From positions 1 through 42,963 of the forward strand of contig JAFVTF010000107.1 of the NCBI GenBank assembly GCA_017503375.1: 42,963 bases of DNA. The letters run 5' to 3'. Below, piece by piece: positions 28,571 to 36,188 of this stretch. The notes beneath the pieces are model-generated. The model worked only from the letters and a program-made list of their open reading frames with translations. It was not told the DNA's origin and made no database searches. Every line of letters begins with the position of its first letter. The stretch's first letter is position 1. A program made the position numbers and the translations under genes. The stretch is from Lentisphaeria bacterium (GTDB lineage Bacteria; Verrucomicrobiota; Lentisphaeria; Victivallales; UBA1829).

Positions 28571-29884
28571 ATGCCCGGTTCTTTGAGTCTCTATCTTTCC
28601 ATTTTTCCCGGAATTCTGAAAGCCGGAGATGGAAAAAAGAAAATTACAGTCCATGCAAAACAAAAACATTTTGATGCGATTCTGGATGCGGTTCAGAATA
28701 TCCGTTACTGGCATGTGGATTCCAGAGTGATCGAAAATACATCCGGTGCCGATCCGGTTCCCTTTGAGCGGAACGCAAATGGAGATATTGAATTCGTGAT
28801 CAAAACTCCGCTGGAAGGGGAATATGCAATTTCCATTGAGTATCAGAGAGAAAACAGAAATCCCCAGAAAATGACGCTGTTTGTGTATGCTTTGAAAGAA
28901 GATCTTTTCCGGTTGAGACCCTGGAAAGGAGATTTTCACATGCACAGCACCCGTTCCGATGGTTCTCAGGACCCGGAATATGTTGCAGCGACCTGCCGGA
29001 AAACCGGATTTGATTTTATGTCATTAACCGATCACAGAAAATATGGACCTTCTTTAGAAGCCCGTGACTTCATGGCGGAATTTGAAAATGATATGCTTGT
29101 GGTTCCGGGGGAAGAAGTTCATTTGCCGGATAATCCTGTTCATATTGTCAATTTCGGCGGGAAATCCAGTATCAATGAACTTGCGTATGCCGATGAAGAA
29201 AAGTACCGCGCAGCTGTGAAAGAGTATATGAAAGACCAGCCGTCTGAATATGATGATACGGTTCGGTTTGCGGTTGCGGCATCAGAATGGATTTTTGACC
29301 GGATCCGTGATGCAGGCGGAATCGGAATGTTCTGTCATCCTTATTGGCGTCCGCAGAATCATGGTTCCATTCAGGAAGGCATGGTGGAACTGCTCATGGA
29401 ACATAATCGGTTTGATGTTCTGGAAGTGTTCGGCGGGTTCTATGAAAAGGATGCTGAATGTAATATGCTTGCATTGTCCCGCTGGCAGGAGGAACGGGCG
29501 AAAGGAAAGAAAATCCCGGTTGCCGGAATCAGTGATTCCCATGATTGCGACGGTGATCTTGCCGGATGGTATTACACGGTTGTTCTGGCGGAAAAACTTG
29601 AATTTGATTCTCTTGCAGAAGCGATTCGTGATGAGCGTTCTGTTGCGGTGCATTGGATTCCCGGACATGCGCCCATTGCAGCGGGAACATTCCGTCTGAC
29701 AAAATTCATTTACTTCCTGTTGCGTGAATATTATCCGCAGCATGATGCGCTTTGTGCTGTGGAAGGGGATATTCTCCGCCGTTATCTTGCGGGCGAAGAG
29801 CCGGAGGCAAAGGAAATTCTGAAATTCCGGAAAGGTGCTGTCGGACGGTTTATGGAACAATTCTGGGAACATGAGGTGAAGTAA
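28571..29884 (+). CDS. CehA/McbA-type PHP metallohydrolase
   Basis: 437 residues. An N-terminal ~110-residue beta-rich domain precedes a PHP domain with metal ligands in GDFHMHSTRSDGS (about 119-131), SLTDHRKYG (near 153), GEEVHLP (near 180), FCHPYW (near 257) and GISDSHD (near 317). The arrangement fits the CehA/McbA family of phosphoesterases/carboxylesterases found with glycan-use genes. Substrate unknown. AAGGAG precedes the ATG. The SGNH gene follows after a 1-nt gap, so the two are coupled. Confidence 0.85.
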   Translation: MPGSLSLYLSIFPGILKAGDGKKKITVHAKQKHFDAILDAVQNIRYWHVDSRVIENTSGADPVPFERNANGDIEFVIKTPLEGEYAISIEYQRENRNPQKMTLFVYALKEDLFRLRPWKGDFHMHSTRSDGSQDPEYVAATCRKTGFDFMSLTDHRKYGPSLEARDFMAEFENDMLVVPGEEVHLPDNPVHIVNFGGKSSINELAYADEEKYRAAVKEYMKDQPSEYDDTVRFAVAASEWIFDRIRDAGGIGMFCHPYWRPQNHGSIQEGMVELLMEHNRFDVLEVFGGFYEKDAECNMLALSRWQEERAKGKKIPVAGISDSHDCDGDLAGWYYTVVLAEKLEFDSLAEAIRDERSVAVHWIPGHAPIAAGTFRLTKFIYFLLREYYPQHDALCAVEGDILRRYLAGEEPEAKEILKFRKGAVGRFMEQFWEHEVK

Positions 29885-29885
29885 T

Positions 29886-30560
29886 ATGGCTTGGGGAATG
29901 AGAAATCTGAAAATCTCTATATTCGGTTCATCCATCATGGAGGGCAGAATCGGCGTGAATTGTGCTGCGGACCGTTATTATTCCATTTTGCAGAAGAAAC
30001 TTTCCGAACGTTTTCCGGAAGTCTGTTTTTCCATTTTCAACGGAGCTGTCGGCGGCTGGTCCACACGGGAATTGATGACGCATGTTGAGGAATATGTATT
30101 GGATTATTCTCCGGATTACTGCATTGTCATGTTCGGTGCGAACAATAAGGATTTATCCAATCCTGCGCGTGTGCTGAAAGAGGGGGAATTGGAACAGCTG
30201 ATGGAAGAGTTTCAAAGCCGTCTTTCCGGAAAATGTCAGCGGGTTGGTGTGGTTTTGAATCCGGTGATAAATGAGCGTCACTGGGTGCGGAACCATCCGG
30301 CTTGGGCGGAATCTTTCAAGATTTATAAAGGCTTGAATGAGATGCTGGAACCCGAACGGGAAAAGGCAAGAGCGTTTTATCAGAAATATAACTATCCGGT
30401 TGTAGACCTGGCAAAACTGATGTCTGCCGAACCCTGCCGTTATGTTTGTGAAGATGGAATTCATCTGACCCCGGATGGGCACCGTTTGTTTGCCGATGCG
30501 TTGTTTGCACTCATGGAAACGCTTCTGATCCGGAATGGTCATGATACAAACGGAAGATGA
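29886..30560 (+). CDS. SGNH/GDSL-family hydrolase
   Basis: 224 residues. Block I is IFGSSIMEG (catalytic Ser16), block II GAVGGWS, block III MFGANNKD and block V DGIHLTPDG. This is a divergent GDSL esterase, with GSS in place of GDS but all catalytic blocks kept. It is likely to deacylate a sugar or lipid. Coupled to the PHP gene upstream (gap 1 nt). The two SGNH enzymes in this window are not close copies of each other. Confidence 0.85.
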   Translation: MAWGMRNLKISIFGSSIMEGRIGVNCAADRYYSILQKKLSERFPEVCFSIFNGAVGGWSTRELMTHVEEYVLDYSPDYCIVMFGANNKDLSNPARVLKEGELEQLMEEFQSRLSGKCQRVGVVLNPVINERHWVRNHPAWAESFKIYKGLNEMLEPEREKARAFYQKYNYPVVDLAKLMSAEPCRYVCEDGIHLTPDGHRLFADALFALMETLLIRNGHDTNGR

Positions 30561-30601
30561 CAGGCTTCATTTGTTTTCCGGGAAATAAAAGGACATCGGA
30601 C

Positions 30602-30629
30602 TTGAAAAACGGAAAAAATCCTGTATATT
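30602..30629 (+). promoter_or_regulatory. Promoter of the transpeptidase-like to fucosidase operon
   Basis: TTGAAA (30602-30607), 16 nt, TATATT (30624-30629), 31 nt before the ATG at 30661. No further promoter-like pair was seen before the terminator at 34070. Confidence 0.6.
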
Positions 30630-30660
30630 CACTCCGGTAAATTTCAGTTCGGGAGAAAAT

Positions 30661-31452
30661 ATGACAGAAGAACAGAAAAATTCAGATATAAAAGAAGAAA
30701 ATACACCGCAGAAACGTGCATGGTGGGAAATTCCCGCCCGCGGTGCAGTTTTCTTTGTGATCCTTTTTGTTATGATGCCCGGACATTGGTATCGTGCGGC
30801 ATATCTTTACACCATCGGCAGATTATTTCCTGTTTCCATGGAATCGAGAATATCAAAAATCAGCGATAAGGTTCAGCGCCGGTTGGATTTGCAGGAGATT
30901 CCTTCTGAATTGCGAATTCTTGTTCTGAAAGCGGAAAAACAAGTGGAACTCTGGGGGAAAATGAGTTCCGGAACCTGGAAAAAAATCAATTATTATCCGA
31001 TATTTTCCCTGCCGGAAGGTGTGGGACCGAAACTCCGGAAAGAGGAACTCAAAACTCCGGAAGGAATTTATAAAATCGCTTCTCTTGATCCGGATCATCT
31101 TTATGCTCTGGCGATCAAACTGGATTATCCATCTCAGGAAGATTTGAACATCGCAGCAGAAGAAAAACGTTCTGCTGAAGACATGAAAACAGATTTCCTC
31201 CTGCATGGATTCGGATATTCCAAAAAACATATTTCCATGACCAACAGCGGGATGGAAGAACTCTTTTATCTGATCCACAAAGTCGGAAAGGAGAAGACAA
31301 CTGTATTGATTTCTCCCTGTGATTACCGGAAGGATTATGAGATTTCCGCAAAACAGTCCTGGCTGAAAAAACGGTATGAGGAAATGAAAAAACTGATGAG
31401 TGAAATGCAGGAAACAAAGGAGAAAAAAGATGCAGCGTCCGGCAAAAATTGA
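30661..31452 (+). CDS. L,D-transpeptidase (YafK-type) homologue lacking the catalytic Cys
   Basis: 263 residues. A membrane anchor (about 26-42) is followed by a YafK/YkuD-like domain: LVLKAEKQVELW (88-99), VGPKLRKEELKTPEGIYKI (121-139) and LDYPSQEDL. Active members have HG...GC..MT around the nucleophile; here the segment reads HGFGYSKKHISMTN (182-195), so the cysteine position (190) is His. Peptidoglycan cross-linking by the normal mechanism is therefore unlikely; a binding or regulatory role is inferred. It is the first gene of an operon and overlaps the next by 23 nt. Confidence 0.8.
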   Translation: MTEEQKNSDIKEENTPQKRAWWEIPARGAVFFVILFVMMPGHWYRAAYLYTIGRLFPVSMESRISKISDKVQRRLDLQEIPSELRILVLKAEKQVELWGKMSSGTWKKINYYPIFSLPEGVGPKLRKEELKTPEGIYKIASLDPDHLYALAIKLDYPSQEDLNIAAEEKRSAEDMKTDFLLHGFGYSKKHISMTNSGMEELFYLIHKVGKEKTTVLISPCDYRKDYEISAKQSWLKKRYEEMKKLMSEMQETKEKKDAASGKN

Positions 31453-31927
31453 AGAAGCCTGGGGCCGGAAATATCCGGAACAGGTGGTCCTTGCAATCAC
31501 CAAATCTCCGGAAGGCAAAGTGAATGTTATGGCGATCGGCTGGGTTACTCTCGTTTCCGATGGACCGCCCATGTTTCTGTTGGGAATCGATGATCCAGCA
31601 TATACTCTGGAATTGATCCGGAAGACAAATGAGTTTGTGATTGCGTATCCCTCCAAAGCAATGGCAAAGGAAACATTGTATTTCGGAACCGTTCACGGTC
31701 ACAATATCGACAAAGGAACGGAATCCGGATTGACTTTTGTGCCGGGGGAAAAAGTTTCTGTTCCGTTACTTGCAGATGCCGTGGCAAATTTTGAATGTAA
31801 ACTCGTAACAGAATACCGTCCGGGAAATTGTCCGCTGGTTGTGGGTGAAGTTGTTGCTTCCCATGTCAATACGGATGAATCAGTCTTGCGTCTGGTGAAC
31901 TGCGGAAAAGGGTATCAGCTGCAATAA
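31430..31927 (+). CDS. Flavin reductase-like FMN-binding protein
   Basis: 165 residues with a split-barrel FMN-binding fold: VNVMAIGWVTLVSDGPPMFLLGID near 22-45, EFVIAYPS near 59-66 and CPLVVGEVVASHV near 133-145. These proteins bind FMN and may reduce flavin with NAD(P)H; the partner is unknown. The start at 31430 with AAAGGAG upstream is preferred over 31400. It overlaps the transpeptidase-like gene by 23 nt, indicating coupled translation. NIF3-like follows 30 nt later. Confidence 0.85.
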   Translation: MQRPAKIEEAWGRKYPEQVVLAITKSPEGKVNVMAIGWVTLVSDGPPMFLLGIDDPAYTLELIRKTNEFVIAYPSKAMAKETLYFGTVHGHNIDKGTESGLTFVPGEKVSVPLLADAVANFECKLVTEYRPGNCPLVVGEVVASHVNTDESVLRLVNCGKGYQLQ

Positions 31928-31957
31928 CACGGTAAAACATAGAAAGGAAATTTTCAG

Positions 31958-32746
31958 ATGAAAGCAAAAGAATTGATGGAACTCCTTTTTCACTGGTGCG
32001 ATGATAATGGTGAAAAAGATTATTCCAATACCTGCGATACTGTAAAAAACGGAGATCCGGACCGTGAAATCCGGAAAGTTGCCGTAACGATGACAGCCAC
32101 CGCAGATTTGATCCGAAAAGCGCAGGAGTGGGGCGCTGATCTTCTGATCGTTCATGAACCGACATTCTACTCTCACATGGATCAGCATTTGGAAAATGAT
32201 CCTGTGACAAAGGCGAAAGAGGAGCTGCTTGCAAAAACCGGTATGGTCATCTGGCGTTATCATGATCATCCTCACAACAAAAAAATGGATATGATCGGCG
32301 AAGGCACTGTGAAAATGCTCGGATTTCAGGGAACCTGGATCAATCGTTTGTGGGCAGTCAACCGTTTTATCCTGGATGAACCGCTGACTCCCCGTGAAAT
32401 CATGGAGCGGTTCCGTCGAAACGGCGGGGAACATGTCCGCATCTGCGGGACTGTGGATGAGCCTTGCAAAAATATCTCTCTTTGTCTGGGAACGCCGCGC
32501 GGCGTTTTTGAAGAATTACAGGACCCGGAAGTGGATGTTGTTCTTGTTGGAGAATCCTGTGAATGGGCATTGGGAGAATATGCCCGTGATGCCGCTGCTC
32601 TCGGATTCAAAAAGGCATTGATGATTATCGGACACAATCCCTCTGAAAAAGGCGGAATGATTCTTCTTTCAGAAATGCTCTCCAATGAAATACCCTCTCT
32701 CGAAATAAAGTATTTCGATTGCGGTGAAGTTTATCACACGTTATAA
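31958..32746 (+). CDS. NIF3-like dinuclear metal-center protein
   Basis: 262 residues, length normal for NIF3/YbgI. The family pattern is visible: VAVTMTATADLIRKAQEWGADLLIVHEPTF with His-Glu-Pro near 66-68, HDHPHN near 101-106, GESCEWALGEYARDAA and LMIIGHNPSEKGG, which provide the metal ligands. Members form ring hexamers and bind two metals; the biological role is unsettled (GTP cyclohydrolase I type 2 name is historical). Third gene of the operon that ends with the fucosidase. Confidence 0.87.
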   Translation: MKAKELMELLFHWCDDNGEKDYSNTCDTVKNGDPDREIRKVAVTMTATADLIRKAQEWGADLLIVHEPTFYSHMDQHLENDPVTKAKEELLAKTGMVIWRYHDHPHNKKMDMIGEGTVKMLGFQGTWINRLWAVNRFILDEPLTPREIMERFRRNGGEHVRICGTVDEPCKNISLCLGTPRGVFEELQDPEVDVVLVGESCEWALGEYARDAAALGFKKALMIIGHNPSEKGGMILLSEMLSNEIPSLEIKYFDCGEVYHTL

Positions 32747-32774
32747 TCAAACATAAAAAACAGGAGTTGAAAAC

Positions 32775-34037
32775 ATGAGTATTCCCACACCGCTGCCCAG
32801 AATTGCAGCATTTGAAAAACTCGGATTCGGAATTTTTGTCCATTGGGGACTTTATGCCCAGTGGGGAAGAGGAGAATGGGCGCAATGCATTTACAACGTT
32901 CATCCCGATGAATATGCGAAGTGGATGGACACCTTTACTGCCGAAGATTTTGATGCCCGCGAACTTGCAAAAATGGCGAAGGATGCAGGCGCAAAATATA
33001 TCACGCTCACAACCCGCCATCATGAAGGTTTTTCGCTTTATGATACCTGCGGTTTAAATGAATTCGATGCACCTCACTCACCCGCAAAACGTGACCTGGT
33101 AAAAGAATTTGTGGAAGCCTGCCGGGAATTTGATATCGTTCCTTTCTTCTATCATACCACACTTGACTGGAAGTGGCACAACAAGAAAACGCAGGAATTG
33201 GATGAAGAAGAATTCAATGAGTATTTGGATTATCTTTACAAATCAGTGGAAATCCTTTGTTCCAACTATGGAAAAATCGGCGGACTCTGGTTCGATGGCA
33301 ACTGGTCCCGCAAAAACTCCGATTGGAAAGAAGACCGTCTTTACAAGATGATCCACCGTTTGCAGCCGGATGCAATTGTCATTAATAATACCGGCCTTTC
33401 CGCATTGGGAGTCGTCGGTAAATCTGATGAAATTGACTCTGTGACATTTGAAAACAATACCGCCCGTCCGATCAACAGGGAAGGCATGAAAAAGTATGTT
33501 GCAGGAGAAGTCTGCAAGACAATGAACTCTCACTGGGGACGCAGCAGCAGAGATTTCAATATGCTTTCTCCCGCACGTGTCATTGAACGTCTCTGCCAGA
33601 GCCGCGGAACCGGAGCCAACTTCCTGATGAATCTCGGCCCCGAAGCTCAGGGAAAAATCCCCGCTTACGAAAAAGCTGTCTTTGAACTTGTCGGAAAATG
33701 GATGAATACCTTCGGAGAAGCGATTTACAACGGAAAACCGATTCCCGGTATGAAATATCCCGGAAATGACTTTATACTGCAGGATGGTAACACCTACTAT
33801 TATTTCGCTCTGGATCTTTCCATGGGCGGCGATAAAAATGTGGTTGCCGCTGCCGTTTCCGGTCCCAGAGCTGTGGAAGGTTTCGATAAGGAAATCATTT
33901 CCGCCAAGTGGATGGATGACGGGGAAGAAGGTATTTTCGTTCAGGATACAGAAAAGAAACTTCTGACAATCAAGTGCGATCCGTTCCCCTATGGAACAGA
34001 TATGGTCGTAAATATCCTGAAGATCGAAACCCGGTAA
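32775..34037 (+). CDS. GH29 alpha-L-fucosidase
   Basis: 420 residues, cytoplasmic (no signal peptide). GH29 features: FGIFVHWGLYAQWGRGEW (about 18-35), AKYITLTTRHHEGFSLYDT (about 75-93), and the nucleophile Asp174 in GGLWFDGNW. SRGTGANFLMNLGPEAQGKI marks the end of the barrel; a C-terminal beta domain follows. Releases alpha-linked L-fucose, typical for host-glycan or algal fucan use. Last gene of the operon starting at 30661, with a terminator 33 nt downstream. AGGAG precedes the ATG. Confidence 0.93.
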   Translation: MSIPTPLPRIAAFEKLGFGIFVHWGLYAQWGRGEWAQCIYNVHPDEYAKWMDTFTAEDFDARELAKMAKDAGAKYITLTTRHHEGFSLYDTCGLNEFDAPHSPAKRDLVKEFVEACREFDIVPFFYHTTLDWKWHNKKTQELDEEEFNEYLDYLYKSVEILCSNYGKIGGLWFDGNWSRKNSDWKEDRLYKMIHRLQPDAIVINNTGLSALGVVGKSDEIDSVTFENNTARPINREGMKKYVAGEVCKTMNSHWGRSSRDFNMLSPARVIERLCQSRGTGANFLMNLGPEAQGKIPAYEKAVFELVGKWMNTFGEAIYNGKPIPGMKYPGNDFILQDGNTYYYFALDLSMGGDKNVVAAAVSGPRAVEGFDKEIISAKWMDDGEEGIFVQDTEKKLLTIKCDPFPYGTDMVVNILKIETR

Positions 34038-34069
34038 AAATTAATTTTTGAAATTACCTCGAAAAATAA

Positions 34070-34112
34070 CAGGATGGTTGTAAAGATTTGCAATCATCCT
34101 GCTTTATTTTTC
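34070..34112 (+). terminator. Terminator after the fucosidase gene
   Basis: CAGGATGGTTG and CAATCATCCTG form an 11-bp stem (one G-T type mismatch) with a 10-nt loop, followed by TTTATTTTT. The inner part (GGTTGTAAA...TTGCAATC) is nearly the same as in the terminator at 5696-5738. Confidence 0.85.
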
Positions 34113-34168
34113 CGCTTTCAGCTGTTTTATATGATTGCATAGCCTTTCTTTGAATATTTTATAACTTC

Positions 34169-34188
34169 GTATACAATTCTTGTATTGC
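34169..34188 (+). promoter_or_regulatory. Candidate GntR-type operator
   Basis: ATACAATTCTTGTAT (34171-34185) is a 6-bp inverted repeat with a 3-nt spacer, 111 nt before the GntR-family regulator gene, a type of site these regulators bind. Autoregulation is inferred. Confidence 0.4.
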
Positions 34189-34298
34189 ACCCCTTTTTAA
34201 TAAAGTATTTTATGTTCAAAAAAATAATTTTTACAGTTAAAATTTGAAAACAGAAAAAAGTGTATATAAAGTATATCGTGTAATGATATGGAGGAAAA

Positions 34299-35375
34299 AT
34301 GATCAAACGGGCAAAAATTGCAAAAAGTGAACAGATAGCGGAAGTTCTGCGGAATGAACTTTCTGCGGCGGACATATATCATGGAATGCCGGCTGTTTCT
34401 GCAAAAGAACTTGCCCGTCAGCACGGCGTTTCTGTTCCGACTGCTCATAATGCATTGAATATTCTGGTCAGAGAAGGCCTTTTATACCGTGTACAGGGAA
34501 GCGGTACATTTTTTAATTGTCCTGATCGCGGGACAAAGAAATTGATCGGGATTGCTGATCAGGCGGTTTGTCCTGAATGGCTTACACAGGAATTGATCCG
34601 GATTCTGAATTTTCATATTGTTTATGCATCCGAGTATTTGAAAGCTTCCGGCTGTGAAATCCGGATGATTTCTTATGATGAATTGTTGGATGGAAAAGTT
34701 CTGCATGGGTTGGATGGATTGCTGGTCAGCTGTATGTTTCTGGATGTGAAAACAATAGAGCTGATCATGAACAGCGGGGTTCCAGCTGTCGGATACCGGT
34801 TCAATCATCCGAACAATTTTCCGATATCTTATTTGAGTTATGATTTGAATACCGGAATGTCTGAAGCTTTGGATACATTGAATCTGACGTCAGAAAGCCG
34901 AATCAATTTGATTTCAGAAAATATCCCTTATGGAGTACATGCCCGGAAGTGCTGGATGAAACATTTGAAAGAGAGAAATATCCGGGAATCACAAATTCTT
35001 TGTTCAGAGATTGACACCAAAGATTTGGAGGTCAGCTGTTACAGGTTGATCCGCGTATATCCGGAACGGTATAAAAACTCGATTATTCTTGTAAGCGATG
35101 ATGAAATTGCCAAGAATCTGATAAATGCCATGACGCTGGAAGGATTTGAAAGCGGTAAAGATTACTGTCTGATCGGAATCGGAAACCGTACTGCTTACGG
35201 AATGGAATCTGCCGGAGAACTGGAAATTTCCTCCATAGATCTTCCCATCAAACTCATGGCAGAGGAAAGTGCAAAGATTTTGCTGTATAAAATTTCAAAC
35301 CCGTCGGAATGTCACTGTTCTGTGATGATACCGACTCATTTTGTAAAACGGAAAAGTTCAGGAATGACAGAATAG
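34299..35375 (+). CDS. GntR-family regulator with LacI-type sensor (AraR-like layout)
   Basis: 358 residues. A winged-helix GntR DNA-binding domain (about 5-70, AKELARQHGVSVPTAHNALNILVREGLLYRVQGSGTFF) is joined to a LacI/GalR-like sugar-binding domain (about 85-350). This layout, as in AraR, links a sugar signal to DNA binding. GGAGG precedes the ATG. It starts a group with a pseudopilin 12 nt downstream and a DUF4838 protein, whose expression it probably controls. Confidence 0.9.
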   Translation: MIKRAKIAKSEQIAEVLRNELSAADIYHGMPAVSAKELARQHGVSVPTAHNALNILVREGLLYRVQGSGTFFNCPDRGTKKLIGIADQAVCPEWLTQELIRILNFHIVYASEYLKASGCEIRMISYDELLDGKVLHGLDGLLVSCMFLDVKTIELIMNSGVPAVGYRFNHPNNFPISYLSYDLNTGMSEALDTLNLTSESRINLISENIPYGVHARKCWMKHLKERNIRESQILCSEIDTKDLEVSCYRLIRVYPERYKNSIILVSDDEIAKNLINAMTLEGFESGKDYCLIGIGNRTAYGMESAGELEISSIDLPIKLMAEESAKILLYKISNPSECHCSVMIPTHFVKRKSSGMTE

Positions 35376-35387
35376 GAGGTCTTTTTT

Positions 35388-36161
35388 ATGAAAAAAGTAT
35401 TTACACTGATTGAGCTGTTGGTTGTGATCGCAATCATTGCGATTCTTGCCGGGATGCTGCTTCCGGCATTGAATTCAGCCCGGAACAAGGCAATGACAAC
35501 CACATGCGTGAATAATCTTAAACAGCGGGGAACTGCCATGCTTATGTATGCAGGTGATTTCAATGATCATTTACCGCCGTCATATTATTCTGTTGATGGT
35601 TTTCTGTATCCTTTGAAGTATCTTCCGGGACAGCATTGGGTATTTCAGCTTGATACGCTCGGAGAACGGACCTGGCTGCCTGCGAACAGCATCAGCGTTT
35701 GTCCGACTGCTGCGACCAGGGGGGCGTCTGCTTTTGCAACAGCTTCCGGAAACCAGACAGCGTTTGTTACAAATTATTCCATGACAGCCGGAGAATACGG
35801 ACTTTCTTATCCCAATACTTATGCAGCTATTCAGGAAAGTTCTGAAGTGTCCCGTAAAGTTCAGAAAATCAAAGGAAATGTCATTTCCGGTGAACATGAA
35901 TATACCAGTTCCTCAACCTGGCTTGACGGATATGAGGGAACGCAGAAGAAATCTTTCACTGTTCGGGTGATTCAGAAAAATGTGTTCCGCATGCCGTATT
36001 CCTATTCCTGGGCAACCAGCAGTACTGCTGATACCCAGATCTATTCCCGTGCCGGATACAATCACAGCGGTTCCGGAAACTGGCTGTTCAAAGACGGTCA
36101 TGTGGCGACTATCAGATACCGTCATGGTCTGATTGATTCAAAATTTACGATTTCCCAGTAA
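35388..36161 (+). CDS. Pseudopilin-like protein (H-X9-DG type)
   Basis: 257 residues. A very short leader (MKKV) is followed by [18 protein letters not shown], one hydrophobic helix, then the DUF1559-like secreted domain ending in [12 protein letters not shown], an exact H-X9-DG. The residue before Phe is Val, not Gly. GGAGG precedes the ATG. It lies 12 nt after the GntR gene and 27 nt before the DUF4838 gene. The order pseudopilin then large secreted protein repeats the arrangement at 12945-9149. Confidence 0.88.
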   Translation: MKKVFTLIELLVVIAIIAILAGMLLPALNSARNKAMTTTCVNNLKQRGTAMLMYAGDFNDHLPPSYYSVDGFLYPLKYLPGQHWVFQLDTLGERTWLPANSISVCPTAATRGASAFATASGNQTAFVTNYSMTAGEYGLSYPNTYAAIQESSEVSRKVQKIKGNVISGEHEYTSSSTWLDGYEGTQKKSFTVRVIQKNVFRMPYSYSWATSSTADTQIYSRAGYNHSGSGNWLFKDGHVATIRYRHGLIDSKFTISQ

Positions 36162-36188
36162 CAATTTTCAGGAAAGGAATTTTTCTTT

